From the NCBI GenBank assembly GCA_013397455.1, contig VYZB01000015.1:2084539-2148538 (forward strand): a DNA stretch of 64,000 bases, in the 5' to 3' direction. Made by a program: the position numbers and the translations under genes. Source of the stretch: Crotophaga sulcirostris (lineage: Eukaryota; Chordata; Aves; Cuculiformes; Crotophagidae). Below, piece by piece: positions 1-12,751 of this stretch; within the stretch, counting starts at the first letter, position 1, and each line of letters starts with the position of its first letter. The notes under the pieces are model-generated. The model was not told the DNA's origin, did not search any database, and was given only the letters and a program-made list of their open reading frames with translations.

Positions 1-290
1 ATTTCTGTGGATGAAGTGAGGTGAGCTAAATGACTGAATCAAATCTGCTCCTGAAGCCAACTCTGAGTTTACATTCATCTCAGCCTTACTAGTGAGAAGT
101 CTTTTATCAAAAAAAAAGCACTTTGTTAATCTCATTTTCATGTGGTAGATCTCCAGAAAAAAAAACAAAAACGAAAAAAGAAATAAGAATCACGTTTTGT
201 GCATGAGAATTATTTCAGCTTCCCCTATTACGTTGTATTTTCAGTCTTCAGTCATGTTCTTTTCTTTTGAAGTATAGCATGACTTTCACT

Positions 291-326
291 CTGTGTGAAT
301 ATTATTTAAATATTATATTCACACAG
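291..326. repeat. Perfect inverted repeat, 12-bp arms
   Basis: The left arm CTGTGTGAATAT (291-302) is the exact reverse complement of the right arm ATATTCACACAG (315-326), separated by 12 bases that are themselves AT-rich. The block could form a hairpin or cruciform. No transposase or flanking target duplication is visible, so a mobile origin (MITE) is not supported. Confidence 0.75.
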
Positions 327-893
327 GAGAAGGATAAGTGAGTCAGCAAGAAGAAAAAATTGTTTTAATGAAGAAATTCAAATAAACTCCCCCATATTTT
401 ATATTAGGTAATAATTTAAAAGTTGTACCATTTTCAGCTGTGAACCTGAGATTTTGTTAGTGTATCAGAATTCTGATCATGAGTTTTGAAAATTACGTTT
501 TCTTTCTATTTTGAAACAGAAGACATTCAAATGTTTGGAGTTTTCCACTTCACTGAGGACTCGCCATGTGTCTGGTTCTCCATGTGTCTTGTGAAGGTGC
601 TAAATCAAAATGTAAACAAAATAATACAACATCTTACAGCCTCAACTTTACAGTCTTGTCCCCATAAAGGACTACTTTAATAGACAAATTAACTGCTTAC
701 ATTTAGAATAATAATCACTACAAATAGCATTAATTGCTGAAATACCATCTTATGTAAAAGCTAAAAGAGTAAAGAAAAACTGCCACGGATTTCACAAAAT
801 ATATTGTGTTTGAATCTTAAATATTCTGAGGCCATTTTATATCACTTGCATAACACAGGGGGGGGATTTAAATTGTCAAACAAAAAAAAAATT

Positions 894-925
894 ACCTTAC
901 GTAAAAGTGACATTTTACATAAGGT
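894..925. repeat. Imperfect inverted repeat, 13-bp arms, 6-base loop
   Basis: ACCTTACGTAAAA (894-906) pairs with TTTTACATAAGGT (913-925) at 12 of 13 positions around the loop GTGACA. A second overlapping pair, AAAAGTGAC (903-911) and GTCACTTTT (924-932), offers an alternative fold. The function is unknown, and no RNA family is recognised. Confidence 0.7.
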
Positions 926-1878
926 CACTTTTTAACACAATACTGCTGCAGAAAGGCTACACTGCACCAAAAAAAAATGAACACATCTGTGTGTCATATA
1001 TTTGTCATATTCTAAGAGTGTTATTTAGGTTACAGTTCTACAAAACACAAAGCTCCTTCACAGAAGACTTCTGAAAAGCGAGGACAGGTTTTGCAATCAA
1101 ACCAGATGCAAACTAAATTATTCATCTTTACTAAATCTTTATATTACAGCTCAGACATTTTCTGTTGTCAGAGGAACTGGGTTCTGGATGATACATTTAC
1201 AACAGTTCCTCCTAAGTAGTCAAGCTGCCTTTAAATAAGTTGGTGAAGCTGCCCAAAATATATGACAGGATTGTAGGTTAACAACTCAGCCAAGGCAAAA
1301 TGAGGAATACAGTCACAGTGGAGTGTGAATTTACTGGTAGGCCTAGAAATCTGGATAACACAGAGGCAGCCCGGAACCTAATAGGAAATTAATCTTGTGG
1401 AAAGACACAAAAACCAATAAAACAAAAATAAAATTACTTCCCCTTGAATAACCATTATTCATGCATGGAAAGAAAACACAGTATACATTACTTGCATGAG
1501 TACAGAACTGGTATGGTAAAAGTAGTTCTTAATATCTAGAATACCTTAATATCTGTATCTGCACGAACAGACACAAAAAGTGACCACTATGACCACAATA
1601 ATCATAATGAATATGTAAGAAACACTAAATTAGAGTTGAATAAATGATTGAAAGGGAGACTGGGATTTTGGCAGATATTTGAATAATCACAAGTTTAAGT
1701 CCAGAATTAGTAGAATACCTTATTGTCTAAGAATTTTGCTGGAGATTTACAGTGGAGAAAAAGGAACAGAAGCTTGAATGAAAGTTATGCAGACAAAATT
1801 AGAGAACTGATGTTGCCGGCTCCACACCACCCCTCCTCATTTTGTAGCATGAAGAGGTGTACATGTAAAGCCTTTTTA

Positions 1879-1883
1879 NNNNN
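1879..1883. other. Assembly gap (5 N)
   Basis: Five undetermined bases lie between a T-run (ctttttta-like) and a run of six G. The fixed small size and the homopolymer edges suggest an unresolved short-read or polishing gap rather than a biological feature. The open frame that crosses it (1723-1929) should not be trusted. Confidence 0.98.
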
Positions 1884-4800
1884 GGGGGGTTGGGAAGTAA
1901 ATTCTAGGACTGGTAAAAAAGTACATTGAAAAAAATAGTGCTTATTGCGCTTATTTCTGCTCTTCCTTACACCTCCCCCAACTGAAACTCAGGAGTTTCA
2001 TTGTAGTGGCTTTGAGGTAAAGTAATGAAGCTATGAGTAAGGCAATTAAAAGGAATTATATGAGCAAGAGAGCTATGAAGCTTGAAAATAAAGCAATGAA
2101 CTATACGATGCCAGTTTGCTAGAGTAGTTTGCTTCTTGAGGAGTGTTATTGAACTTGAACATGAAAGACACAAGAGAGAAACAGTTATTTGATTCATTAG
2201 GATGACTCGCCTTTTTTCTTTTCCTTGTCCTTTTACTTTTAACTAGGCATGATGAGAAATGGTTTTGTTTTATAATGAATTATATGGCAAGTAGTTTGTC
2301 TCCAGATTACAAAAATTGTTCTCCCTCGTTCCCCATGAAAATTCTTAACAGAAAAGCACTATAACAAAGATACAAATTATATGACTATGCATTCTATTAT
2401 TCATACAATATCCTACATGAGCATAAAGTGCAATAGACCACTAAGTAAAGATTGATTTTTAAAGAAATTGTTAATTACAAATTTCAAGAACTTCAGAAGT
2501 TACTGATTTCAACAGGAATGAGCCATTTAAACACCTCTGATCATCTTGTCTTAAATTAACGTGGGATAATATCTTTTATTCATAGTTACGCAGAGAGCCC
2601 ATTGATTGATTTGAAAATATAGAACTAGGTATGTTAACAGAAAAATAAGGTGATCTGCTGTTCCTGTATCAAATCATCAATAGCATGATTTATTTTTAAT
2701 GACATAATAGTCATACATCATAGATAAAAACTTCTATTTCAAAAATACCCCGTCCCCTGAATTTACCAAGTTCAACCTAGGATGACTAAGTTCCCACTTG
2801 GGTTAAATGGAACGGGATTAATTAGGTGGGATAAAGTGGGGACTGAAGACGTCAGCTGTCTTTACAGCTCTCCAAGGACTGTGATTCAGCTGCAGGATCC
2901 TAAATAGTTTCTTCCAAAAACTAATGGCAAGTCCTTTGAAACTAATAGTTTTTTCTATCTAAACTGTTTCCATCTGGCTTTCCTCACACCGTCTCTTGTT
3001 TTCATATAAATTTTAATACTGAGGGCTGAACAAAGAGTCAGGGAGAGAATGTAAATATTCCCAAAGGAGATGGGTTCAAGACTATCAATTCATTTCACAA
3101 GTCCTGATTCAACAGACAGAAGCATTATTAGCACCACCATGAAAAAGTGAATACCATAAAATCCTTAGGATCAATGACTTTGGTTCTAAACTCAGTCACA
3201 CTTACTACCCTCAGGAGTTAATTCAGGGCCCAGACTAGAGCAAATATCTGAATGTCAAGGAGAATCCCTTCTTGAATTTTGTTAGCTTTAGCATCACTTT
3301 AAATATATTTTTATGTCAATGGGGACGAAAGTAGGTTTTCCTTGCTAACAGTGTCTACCCCAAGTAGCTGACTCACACTGCAGTGATGACACACGGCCAA
3401 CCTGAAGAAGACAAGATTGTCTGGAATTCTTCCTAAAGAGGCCTGACATAACTTGTTAGAAAGACAGAGGGGAATCGGGAAATTTAAGATTGCATCACCT
3501 AAGAAAGAAACTGTGATTTATTTTAAATTGAATCTTGAGACTGTACCTAGCTTGAGGTATAGTGCAGTTCAGATCTCTTCCAAGGCTGAATTACAAATTC
3601 ATGAAGTCAAAGACACAGAAGACTGACAATATTGCAGTGAAATGGAAGGTCACATAGCAGAGCATCAGGGCAAGAGAGAGCTCTGAAGATAGGATCAAGG
3701 ATTTGAACCATCCTTTGCCTTCATGAAACAGTGAAAGGAATGGTTTCCAGCATTTCAGCTGAAGAAACAGGTAGATAAGGAAAAGCAATCTTTTATGAAA
3801 AAAAATATCAAAATGTAAATAAAAAATCTGACAAAACAGTAGATATTGTATGGCAAGCACCAGGAAAAGCCATGTACTTCATCATAAACAACCAACAGAC
3901 AATATTTTTAATAAGATATTAATATAATAATATATAATTTGGTTTTGTAAATCAATATGATCCTGACACAGAGTGTCAAGATAACACACCACTCTGCACT
4001 TCCAAGTTCACACATGAAATTTTCTCAGTCCTTTCGACAGCACATTTGGCAGATCATGGGAGTCTTGGAAATTGTCCCTATACAGCACAAAACATTAGAT
4101 CATCCTGATATTTTTCTCCAAGCAAAAATTTTATGGAAAACAGAGCTAAATGAGCACCTATGCTACTACCAAAAAGTAAACTCTAGGAACTGTTAAATGT
4201 CTTGAACTATTTAGCATAAATCTTCAGAACAGTAGCAGAGAGCCCAAGTTTGTGTTCCCTGTAGAAATGTAAACAGTGATATGTCCTTCGGATGCTGAAA
4301 TCCAGAAGAAAGTTTGATACTCTCCAATGTCATTTCTTGACAATTGCTTAAAGCTTTTCTCACATTTCTAGTGCTGACTTGAAACACTTTACAGCCTTGG
4401 TTTCTCTCCAAATTGTATCTCTTAATCACAACAAACTGTCACACGTTGCCAGTATTCACCAGTGGAAATGATTATGAGCAGCTTCACTTTGCAGAAAAAA
4501 TATCTAATTGATTTCAGATTGATGGGGACAGCAAACAGTTTTGCCCCAGCCTTTGACGAGCATATTTGTGCAGCTTGGTAATCCCATGGCAGAAAAGTAA
4601 ACGTGCTCTTGGCAGTTGGAAGACTGATAGTGCCAGGGCTCTCTTCTAGTACTACTGAACTAATCATGGAGCAGATGTTGATTTGCTGCCCTTTGTGCAT
4701 TGTTCTCTAAACTCTGGGCTGCCAGAATTAAGCCATTAAGGCGGTAGTCTCTAATGGTCACTTCCACATATAGTAGTAGACCCCTGAGTAGCAAATCCTC

Positions 4801-7177
4801 TCTTTGTAACACAGTCTTACAAATTCCATAGTTCCTTTTCCAAAATCCCAAATGTGGCATGTGTCTTTACTCTTTGATACTGCATGGATTTTACTTTCCT
4901 TAGTTTATTACTTCTGGAATGGAAGTACATGGCTAAAACCAAATTCAGATAGATAAACAGACTCCTTATAAGGTAAAACTGATTTTTTGGCTCATATTCT
5001 GGAGCCCTTGCATTGTATTCAGTCTCTGGTGAAGGGGGAGCATATGAAAGTTGGCATTCAAATTACCACTCCTGCAGCAACTCAAAGTATGTTACTCTCC
5101 TACACAAAGGCAAAATGCTATTTGCTATAGGAGCTCAGAGAGCATCTTGCTGGATATACGTTCTCTCTACTTGGGCAACAGCTTCCCTCCCTACCGGCAG
5201 CACAACAGGAGCTGTAACTGGTGCTTTGCACAGAGCTGTGGTACTGCTAATCAGTGTGTCTTGCTTCTGTTTTAAGCAACAGATATGACTTGGGATACAA
5301 ATATCCTCTATCTTCCTCTGAATTTCAAGCTTTTATAATGTTTTCCTAGTAACTGGTAAATTTAAAAATATTGTTAAAATACAGGTTTATGGCTAGACTT
5401 GGTGCTATCTCTAGCCTAATTTCCATTACATATGATATGAAAATCATTCCACTGAACCTCAAAGAGTTACAATTCCATCATGGTAGTGTAGCAGAGTATA
5501 GCTATACTGCTGTTTTGGACATAAAGAAATAACTGAACCACAGAAAGAGTTGACCAGGACTTGTTCATGTGGAGTACAGCAGACCATACTGGAAAGTTGA
5601 AGCACCAGCAAAGGCTGCAAGGTCAGGACCCCTACCTGTATACTGCTTGAATCTGCCTTCCATTTAGTTCTGCTTGTGAGTAAAATCCTGTATTATTAAG
5701 GACTCGCTATGGAGTCAAAGTAATTGTCTTCTTAAATATGCATAACAGGATAATACTTTTACAATACTCTTGTTTTCCAGCAGATTTTTGCAACTCATTT
5801 ACTGAATTGTAAATATGCAACTAATGACAGCTTTCTTCACTATACAATGGATAGCAAGTCTCTAATTACATTTTGTCTATAAAACCTGACTGTTACAAAG
5901 TGTTTTCTTCATTGATAGAGAAACTAGATGCTTGCTCATTTGCCCACTCCAAGGTATAATACTAAAAAGATCTCAAGCTGCTTGACTTTTAAAAGGTATA
6001 TTTGAAGGAAAATAATGATATACTTTCTGCTTTTTTTGTCATGTGAAGGAAATGAAAATTGAGCTTCATACAGGGATTGATAATTTAAGAGTCTTTGAAT
6101 TAGCTCCAAGCAAATTACTTTATGAAACTTGAAAACAGAGCAGTTACAGTAGCAGTAACTGCAGAAAACTGAAGTAACTTTATAACTACAACTTTGTAGT
6201 TGAGGACAATGGGTGTCATGAAAAATTCAGTGTTCAGCACAGGGGAAGGTAGTGTAGCACCCATGAACAACGGGGGATCTACCACAACTATCGAGCATGC
6301 CTGGAGCAGCAAGTGATGCTCAGAATTGTAAATAACTGAGAAGGTTACCACCACCCCACTTAATTGTCACAGATTACAGACATCTACAACCAACTAAGCT
6401 ATCAACGCAGTCACTGTATAACACCACTTGCAATATTAGTAAACTTATGACTTTAAATGATGGATGAAATACAGGAGACTTGTAGTTCCCATTAGAGAGC
6501 TCATTAGTTCTCTTGTAAGGATCTGAGGAACACCCATACAGCATCCTGCTGCACACTGGCCTGCTTCAGTCACTGTATACAGACAACAGCGTTTGGAAGA
6601 AGCTACCACTTTGGCAAATTCAATACCATGCAGTCAGACTTTTGAGGATTCTAGGCACCTGAACACTTCTAAAAAGCCAGCCTCTAGTGATTTTCCAGAT
6701 ACCTCACAGAAAATCAGGTACCGGGTCAGGTCTAATGGTCAGGTATTCCTGGCTTCACAGATTACTCACTATTCTAAATTACTAACATGAAAGAATGACT
6801 CAAATGGTTATAGGTGGACTACAACACAGTATGTACCTGCACACCTCACCCTAATGTGGGGATATCTACCACTAGATCTTTACAGGTTATGTCTACCTAC
6901 TTATAGCCATCATCACTTAATATAAATTGGTCTAGCAAAAATTTGCAGGTAGAGGACATATTCTCCAAATTCACTGCAAGAAACCAAACCTGTGTCACGT
7001 CAACATCTGCTGAATGAGGGGAACCTATGAAAAGGATGAAGGATCAAGGAGATATCACCACTCACAGAGGCTAGGGATCCACTGTAAGCGTATGGATAGC
7101 CCACCTATTCCCTTGAGCAAAGCTACATCAGCCTTACCCTTGTTATTCAGAAAGCCATAGCAACGACTGGTTCGTTA

Positions 7178-7466
7178 TTTAGCCCATGTGTCTGAGGGCA
7201 TTGTCCAAATGTTTCTTGAGTATTGTCAGGCTTGATGCCGTGACTGTTTCCCTGAGGAGCTGCTCCAGTGCTCCACCACCCTCTGGGTGAAGAACCTTTT
7301 CCTAATATCCAACCAGAACCTCCCTACCACATCTTCCTGCTATTCCCTTGAGTCCTATCACTGGTCATCAGAGAGAAGAGATCAGCGCCTGCTCCTCCTT
7401 CGTCCTTTGTGAGGAAACAGTAAACGGCTATGAGGTCCCCCCTCAGTCTACTCCTCTACATTTTAT
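7178..7466 (-). mobile_element. CR1 LINE fragment (ORF2 C-terminal region)
   Basis: Read on the minus strand, the sequence follows the order typical of the avian CR1 ORF2 end: a block for 'rolling' of the Arg-rich C-terminal part, a segment equivalent to 'rtsdRTQGNS', 'LDIRKRFFTQRVVEHWSS' type sequence and then 'FKKHLDNALRHMG'. Here this appears as antisense 'accctctgggtgaagaac', 'cctaatatccaaccagaacc' and 'gcccatgtgtctgagggcatt'. The 3' tail with its 8-bp repeats is missing, and the 5' side stops near 7466. The subfamily differs from the plus-strand copy at 7699. Frameshifts and stops are present, so the piece is dead. Confidence 0.8.
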
Positions 7467-7698
7467 CAGGAACGTGTAATCCTGTATCTTAAAAGCAGCA
7501 GCAGGATTTTGTGTTTGGCCTGTGCCCTCCATCCTCCCTTCTCTGACACCTCAACAGGAGATTTCCTGCCCCACCTTGAGGCAGTGATCAATTTCTCCTC
7601 CCCTGAACCAGCCATTGCTTGAAGATGCACATGGCCTTAGCAGCTCTTTGAAACAAGACAGACAGGCTGGTGCTGCTAATTTGGTGCATAAGACCATG
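7467..7698. other. Unassigned spacer between two CR1 pieces
   Basis: These 232 bases separate a minus-strand and a plus-strand CR1 piece. They are somewhat more GC-rich and C-rich than the surroundings. They could be old flanking DNA or an unrecognised CR1 part. No gene is seen. Confidence 0.5.
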
Positions 7699-8062
7699 TA
7701 GGAGAGCAACGAAGATTGTGAAGGGGCTGGAGCACAAGCCCTATGAAGAGCAATTGAGGGAGCTGGGGTTGTTTAGCCCGGGGAAGAGGAGGCTCAGGGG
7801 AGACCTTATTGCTCTCTACAAGTACCTCAAAGGAGGTTGTAGTCAGGCAGGGGTTGGTCTCTTCTCTCAGGTGACCAGTGACAGAACAAGAGGACGTGGA
7901 CTCAAGCTTCATCAGGGGAGGTTTAGGCTTGATATTAGGAAGAAATTCTTCACTGAAAGGGTGATTGGCCGTTGGAATGCGCTGCCCGGGGAGGTGGTGC
8001 AGTAGCCGTCCCTGGAGGTGTTTAAGAGGAGACTGGATGAGGCACTCAATGCCATGGTTTAG
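7699..8062 (+). pseudogene. CR1 ORF2 (endonuclease-RT polyprotein) C-terminal fragment
   Basis: This is the C-terminal about 120 codons of the CR1 ORF2 protein, which normally carries an AP-type endonuclease and a reverse transcriptase. Only the region after the RT catalytic core is present. Visible conserved strings are [39 protein letters not shown] and [10 protein letters not shown], all characteristic of this tail. The frame is open except for a single in-frame TAG at 8003-8005 directly after PGEVVQ. Reading through it gives PSLEVFKRRLDEALNAMV and then the natural stop TAG at 8060-8062. With no catalytic domain and one internal stop it cannot encode an active enzyme. The few disabling changes suggest a fairly recent insertion. 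Confidence 0.88.
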
Positions 8063-8152
8063 AAGATGGGTTGGTGGTAGTATTGGGTTATAGGCTGGAC
8101 TCGATGACCTCAAAGGTCCTTTCCAACCTTGTAATACTGTGATACTGTGATG
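7699..8152 (+). mobile_element. CR1 LINE, 5'-truncated, with ATACTGTG tail
   Basis: The element covers the last part of ORF2 and the short 3' UTR. It starts abruptly at about 7699 inside ORF2, as expected from the 5' truncation common in CR1 insertions. It ends with the avian CR1 3' block (8097-8130) and then about two copies of an 8-bp ATACTGTG-like repeat (8133-8151), which in CR1 replaces a poly(A) tail. No clear target-site duplication is visible, which is usual for CR1. The same tail type is seen at 12752-12862 and 58781-59195, suggesting one subfamily. Confidence 0.92.
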
Positions 8153-8730
8153 TGCACCTGTGTTTATTGTTTGTAAATAAGAAAATTCCTCCAAGTGAAG
8201 TCCTTGTCTCTCCCTCCACTGCCTAGTTTAGTCGAGGTGCACAATGCTATCTAAAAGATTATTTTTTTTCACACCAGCAGCCTGTATTAGAGATATTTAA
8301 ATGAGAGACATGGGCTCCTTCAGGCTCCTGATGGAAAGCTGAACTACAGCTATCTCACTCTGTTTCCACGGTCAGCTACAGCGCCAGGAACCTGAGAAAC
8401 TAAGAGAGAAGTGTAAAGGATCCACAGTATATATCCACAAAAGAAGGAGGAGAAAAAAGAAAAGGAAAGGCAGAATGTTTTCTTTCTTTGTGTTTTACTC
8501 TTCAGTACCATTTCACTTCATCTTGGTTTGTTCTTTAGTTGTATATTTTAAGAGAATCTCTCTTAGCTTATGTATTAATTATGGTTTATTTTTTAATCCA
8601 TATATGTAATATATAGCCCAAAGTTTAAAGGAAATACAAACATTTTCCTTCTGTGGGACTTTTCCTGTGCAAAATTATCATTTTATTCCATTTTGGTCAC
8701 TTTTTTTGTGTGTTCTTGGATCATATGAGA

Positions 8731-8764
8731 AATGAGGGCGGTTCTTGAAATGAGGGCGGTTCTT
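8731..8764. repeat. 18-bp tandem duplication, about 1.9 copies
   Basis: The unit AATGAGGGCGGTTCTTGA (8731-8748) is repeated as AATGAGGGCGGTTCTT (8749-8764) with no mismatch. The identity of the copies, including a CpG in each, implies a recent duplication. It may be a length polymorphism. Confidence 0.9.
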
Positions 8765-10131
8765 TTGTGTGCCAGGGAATTAATGAGTGTTTCCAAAAAT
8801 ACTGTTTTATGATAATACCAAAGTGTCTTAATTTTACATAACCCTAATTTTTCTTTGCTTAACTGTAATGGAAAAAAATTCCAAAACCCCAATGTAACCA
8901 TGAAAAAAAGATAGCCTTGCTGTCTAAAATTCAGGGCTTAACTTCTTCTCCCTGTTCATTGGAATATATGAAGAATTCTCTGATTATTATTTTTGTATTT
9001 TTTTTTTTAGTTTTCCTTATAGTTTTATACTGCAAAGCATAATAAATCCTAGTGACATATAGGATTTGCTGAATTAGTTCTCTAAATTATACCACCATGT
9101 TCTGCTTAGTTAATAATGAATCTTTTTCAACTTGTAAAAGATTTCACTAGGCTTGCTTTAGAAGTATTGAATACTAAAATAGCAATTGAAATTTCAACAA
9201 AGGTGACAGGTCTAAATATAACCATTTCTATATGAACACTAAACAAGTTTTGGATTTAAAGGAAAACATGCACTCATTAAATTATCATCTCCTGCATGCA
9301 GAGCTCTTTCTTATCAGGTAAAGTTTGTAAGTATGGTACCTAAAATATTTTTTCCCTTCTTATTTGTCCCTTTCCAACCAATCTGTGACTTTTCTTTCAA
9401 GCTGCATCACACCAACGCAGACGAGCAGAGCAAAGCGTACAACTATGACATAAATTATTTTTTCTCAGTTGCTCCTTGGTAACAATGAATGTTTATTTTT
9501 AACGTACTTTGTCACCTTTAAAACCCTAAAATTAGTACAAAACTATAAAAAATGTTTTGTTCCCAGAAAAAGGCTTTGGGTATCCAAAGTACATGCCAAA
9601 TTAAATATGAATTTTTTGTGATTATCTAATTAATACCAAGATATTTCTGTAACCTCATTATAGTTTCTACTTATAATAATAAAATATGTTATTCAAAAAT
9701 GCCCTTGACTATTTTTAATATAAATTTTAAAATGCTATCTTTCTCATGCATGTCCCTTAATAAAAGTACGTTAAATGAATGACAGTTATAATCTCTTTCC
9801 TAGTTCTAATTATTAAGATCTCAGAAGCAGGTAAGAAATGAGTGTACTACACAAATTACACTCTGTAATGTGAATTATTCTCTGAGTTGTTAGCTGTTTA
9901 GACACAATTATAAAACCTGCAACTGCTGATGCCAGAAACCCATCTCAGATTATCTGTATGACCATGTTTCCCAGTGGTTTTGCAATAATCGATTTCCTTC
10001 CTATTTCCATTTATCTCAAAAAATAACATGCAATGCTTATTTATTGATGATAGAGAACTGTCAACTGCTTGTTCAATTTCTGGGCAGCTTGAGAATTGAG
10101 CAGCAAAAATGGTTCACCTATTCAAATCAAG

Positions 10132-10166
10132 GGTTTTTTTGTTTGTTTGTTTGTTTGGATTTTTTT
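10132..10166. repeat. T-run followed by (GTTT)4 microsatellite
   Basis: A run of seven T (10134-10140) is followed by four GTTT units (10141-10156) and then a T-rich end. This is simple sequence with no gene role visible. Confidence 0.9.
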
Positions 10167-12751
10167 AATGAAAAGAACCCAGAGCCCCATTACAGGATTG
10201 GGAGTACACTGCATTAGGCACTGCATATGTGCCTAATCTCCAGCTAGATATCTAAATTCAGAGAAGCAAACTGGAAAATCCCTACTTTATTCTTTCAGAT
10301 GCTTGAATCAATACCTGTATTTGCAGTTTTCAGAGAAAACTGCTTTCTGTCTGTAAAGCTGTACTTTCGCACATGCCAAAAGGATCTGTTGCTTAGCCTT
10401 ATGAAATCTATCCCTTGCTTAATGTCTCGTGAGTTGCACAGTAGTTGATTCTTACAGTTATGTCCCTGGAATGTCCCGAGTTTTTGTGTGTGTTCTGTGT
10501 ACTCACGCTGAAGCACAGCATTCAGCAGTCCCGCTCACCATCGATTAAAGGAAACAGCAGGCAAGGGGTGATGTTTAATGGGCCCAGACATAAAGCAGGA
10601 CTTAGCTCCTCTGCCCCCAGTCAGTTTGCAGAAGGTTGAGCTGATCACCCAGTATGACCCTGGACAGAGGGCCATCTTTCTAATACTCCCTGTTACAGCT
10701 GCACAACTCTGCAGACACAGATGCAGAGGAACCCAAAACCAGAGAAGCGGTCTCAGCTGAAGCATAATTTCTTACCTCAGCAAATGGGCTGTCATGTAGC
10801 AATGGCTCCTTCCCTCCCTGGTGCTTCTGTGGTCTTCACAATGGCTACCTAAGAACAAACACAAAACCTCATAGGACAGGTAGTAGAGCCTCTCATTCTC
10901 CAGTCCTGTTCCTGTTCACACTGAGCAAGCGTTGCATAAAGGGGCAGAAGACGCCTCCTGTCAGAACACTTCAAAGACCATCACCTCCACCTCTGGGTGG
11001 GATCTATAGGTTCATCCCTTTTCTCCTCCTCTATAGGACTGAACTGGGATCTAATTTTTCATTTGTCAGCCAAATGTCCACAGCACCTAAGAAATAGAAT
11101 AAGTGCTAGTGTGATGTCCTTCATCCATGTTCTAGGTAGAAAAGGTAATCTGGATGTCAGCACATTGTTTCCTTGTTGACCTTAATCAGGTGACAATGTG
11201 GTGTTGATGGTTCAGTTAACCAGAAGACCAAGTCAGGCAGTAAATCCTCTCAGTGAAGGAGCTTCAGTTGCACCATTCCCTTTGGTCCTTTCCTCAATTT
11301 GGGACAGGTCTTTTCATTGTCCTGCCTAAAATTCAGTCAACTCAGAAAATATTGTAAATTCTACTACAAAGATTGAATTCTTTCTTTTAGAACTCTTCCT
11401 TTATTCATACTTTCTAAATCTCAGATAATACAAAACCCTGTATCATATGTGAGATGTAAATGCCAAATGATATAAATTGGGGTTGTTCCATGGAGATGAG
11501 TACAGCAATACTGATTTCTACCGTCTAAGGATTCACACCAGCAACGCAACTCCTTTAGAGTAGTATGGACTTCTGTTGTAGACAGCAATTCAACAGGATG
11601 TGTACAGAGCTCTTCCCATCAAGATAAGGCAATTCTGAAAGACTTGACTAACTGCTGGGTAAGTCAAGATGATACTTTATCAGGGACTCCTCACATTCAC
11701 CATGAAAATACCACACCTAGCAAGACTTCTTACATTACAGTTCTACCATATTCCTAATTTTGGCAGCTGAACTCCTTCTCCGTCTGTATTGTACCACTAA
11801 ACTCAATAATTTAATTGCATATAGAGAATTCAAACATAGGTTTATAGCTACCTGGAAGTGTTATCATGTTCAATCTTTAAAAATAGAAGCCTATTATTTA
11901 TGAAAATACAAATTCTTTATTAACAGAAAATGCAAAGGTGTTACTAACAGAAAATGTAAGTTCTTCTAGTCCAAAACAACCAAAAAAAGCACATTTTGCT
12001 GGTTGGAAATTGCTAGATCAATGACCAAGCTACACACACTCCTACAAAAAACATTGAAGAGGGAATGCTGCTCAGCAAAAATTAATAAGCTTTTTCAAGA
12101 GAAGTAAAATGGAGCCCAGATTAACAGAGGAAATTATTTCAGATGCCTCACCTTATACAATGAATACCTGGTGCTGATTTGGGAACTGATAGGTTTCCAA
12201 AGGGACAGGTAGTGCATAGCTGCCCTGTCCCCAAGGAGAAAGCCCAACTCCTAGTGGACATTGTGCCCCACAGGGAGAGCTGAGTAGCAGCATGAAGTGA
12301 CCAGCAAGGCTGCCTGCAGCTGCAGCAGCTATTTTCTCTGGCATTGTGAGTGTCATTTAGATAATACAAATATAACTATCCCATTACTCCCCCAAAACAT
12401 GCTCATAACTGAACCACTGAGGAACTGGCAAATTGCTTTAAATTATCTTTGCTGAGAGCTTATTGCTCACAAGGGACTGGTTCTTCCTCTGTTTCCAGCT
12501 GTTAAATTGCCTTCAAGGACGCTTTTCCACATAAACATTTGCTACAGTGACTTCAGGAAGGGATGTGGTGAACATCACTGCAGTCTAAACTGTGAAAACT
12601 GGAAAAATTCTGTTTTAAAAGTATTTTTGTAGTTGGAAAGTCACGAGGTACAAGTACATTCTTTACTTTTCTAAGTCTTTTCTGAGTTTGCTTTACTACC
12701 AATCCTGTAATTCAGGGTATAAATTCTCCCCATCAAGTAAAAGACCATACT

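Larger units (their letters stand above)
1..7177. other. Unique AT-rich noncoding DNA
   Basis: No recognisable gene, RNA gene or transposable element was found in this stretch. Open frames are short (under about 95 codons), overlap on both strands and show no domain signature. It contains many short A and T runs, two inverted repeats (291-326 and 894-925) and a 5-base assembly gap (1879-1883), listed separately. Very old, unrecognisable repeats may be present; only a profile search could show them. Confidence 0.7.
8153..12751. other. Unique AT-rich noncoding DNA
   Basis: No recognisable gene or interspersed repeat was found. The stretch holds a short tandem duplication (8731-8764) and a (GTTT)n tract (10132-10166), both listed separately. 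Short open frames near 10.3-10.8 kb and 12.15-12.37 kb lie on both strands and resemble no known protein. Confidence 0.65.

Noticed and set aside
7676..8194. 172-codon open frame on the minus strand
   Set aside because: It is the antisense shadow of the plus-strand CR1 ORF2 end at 7699-8062.
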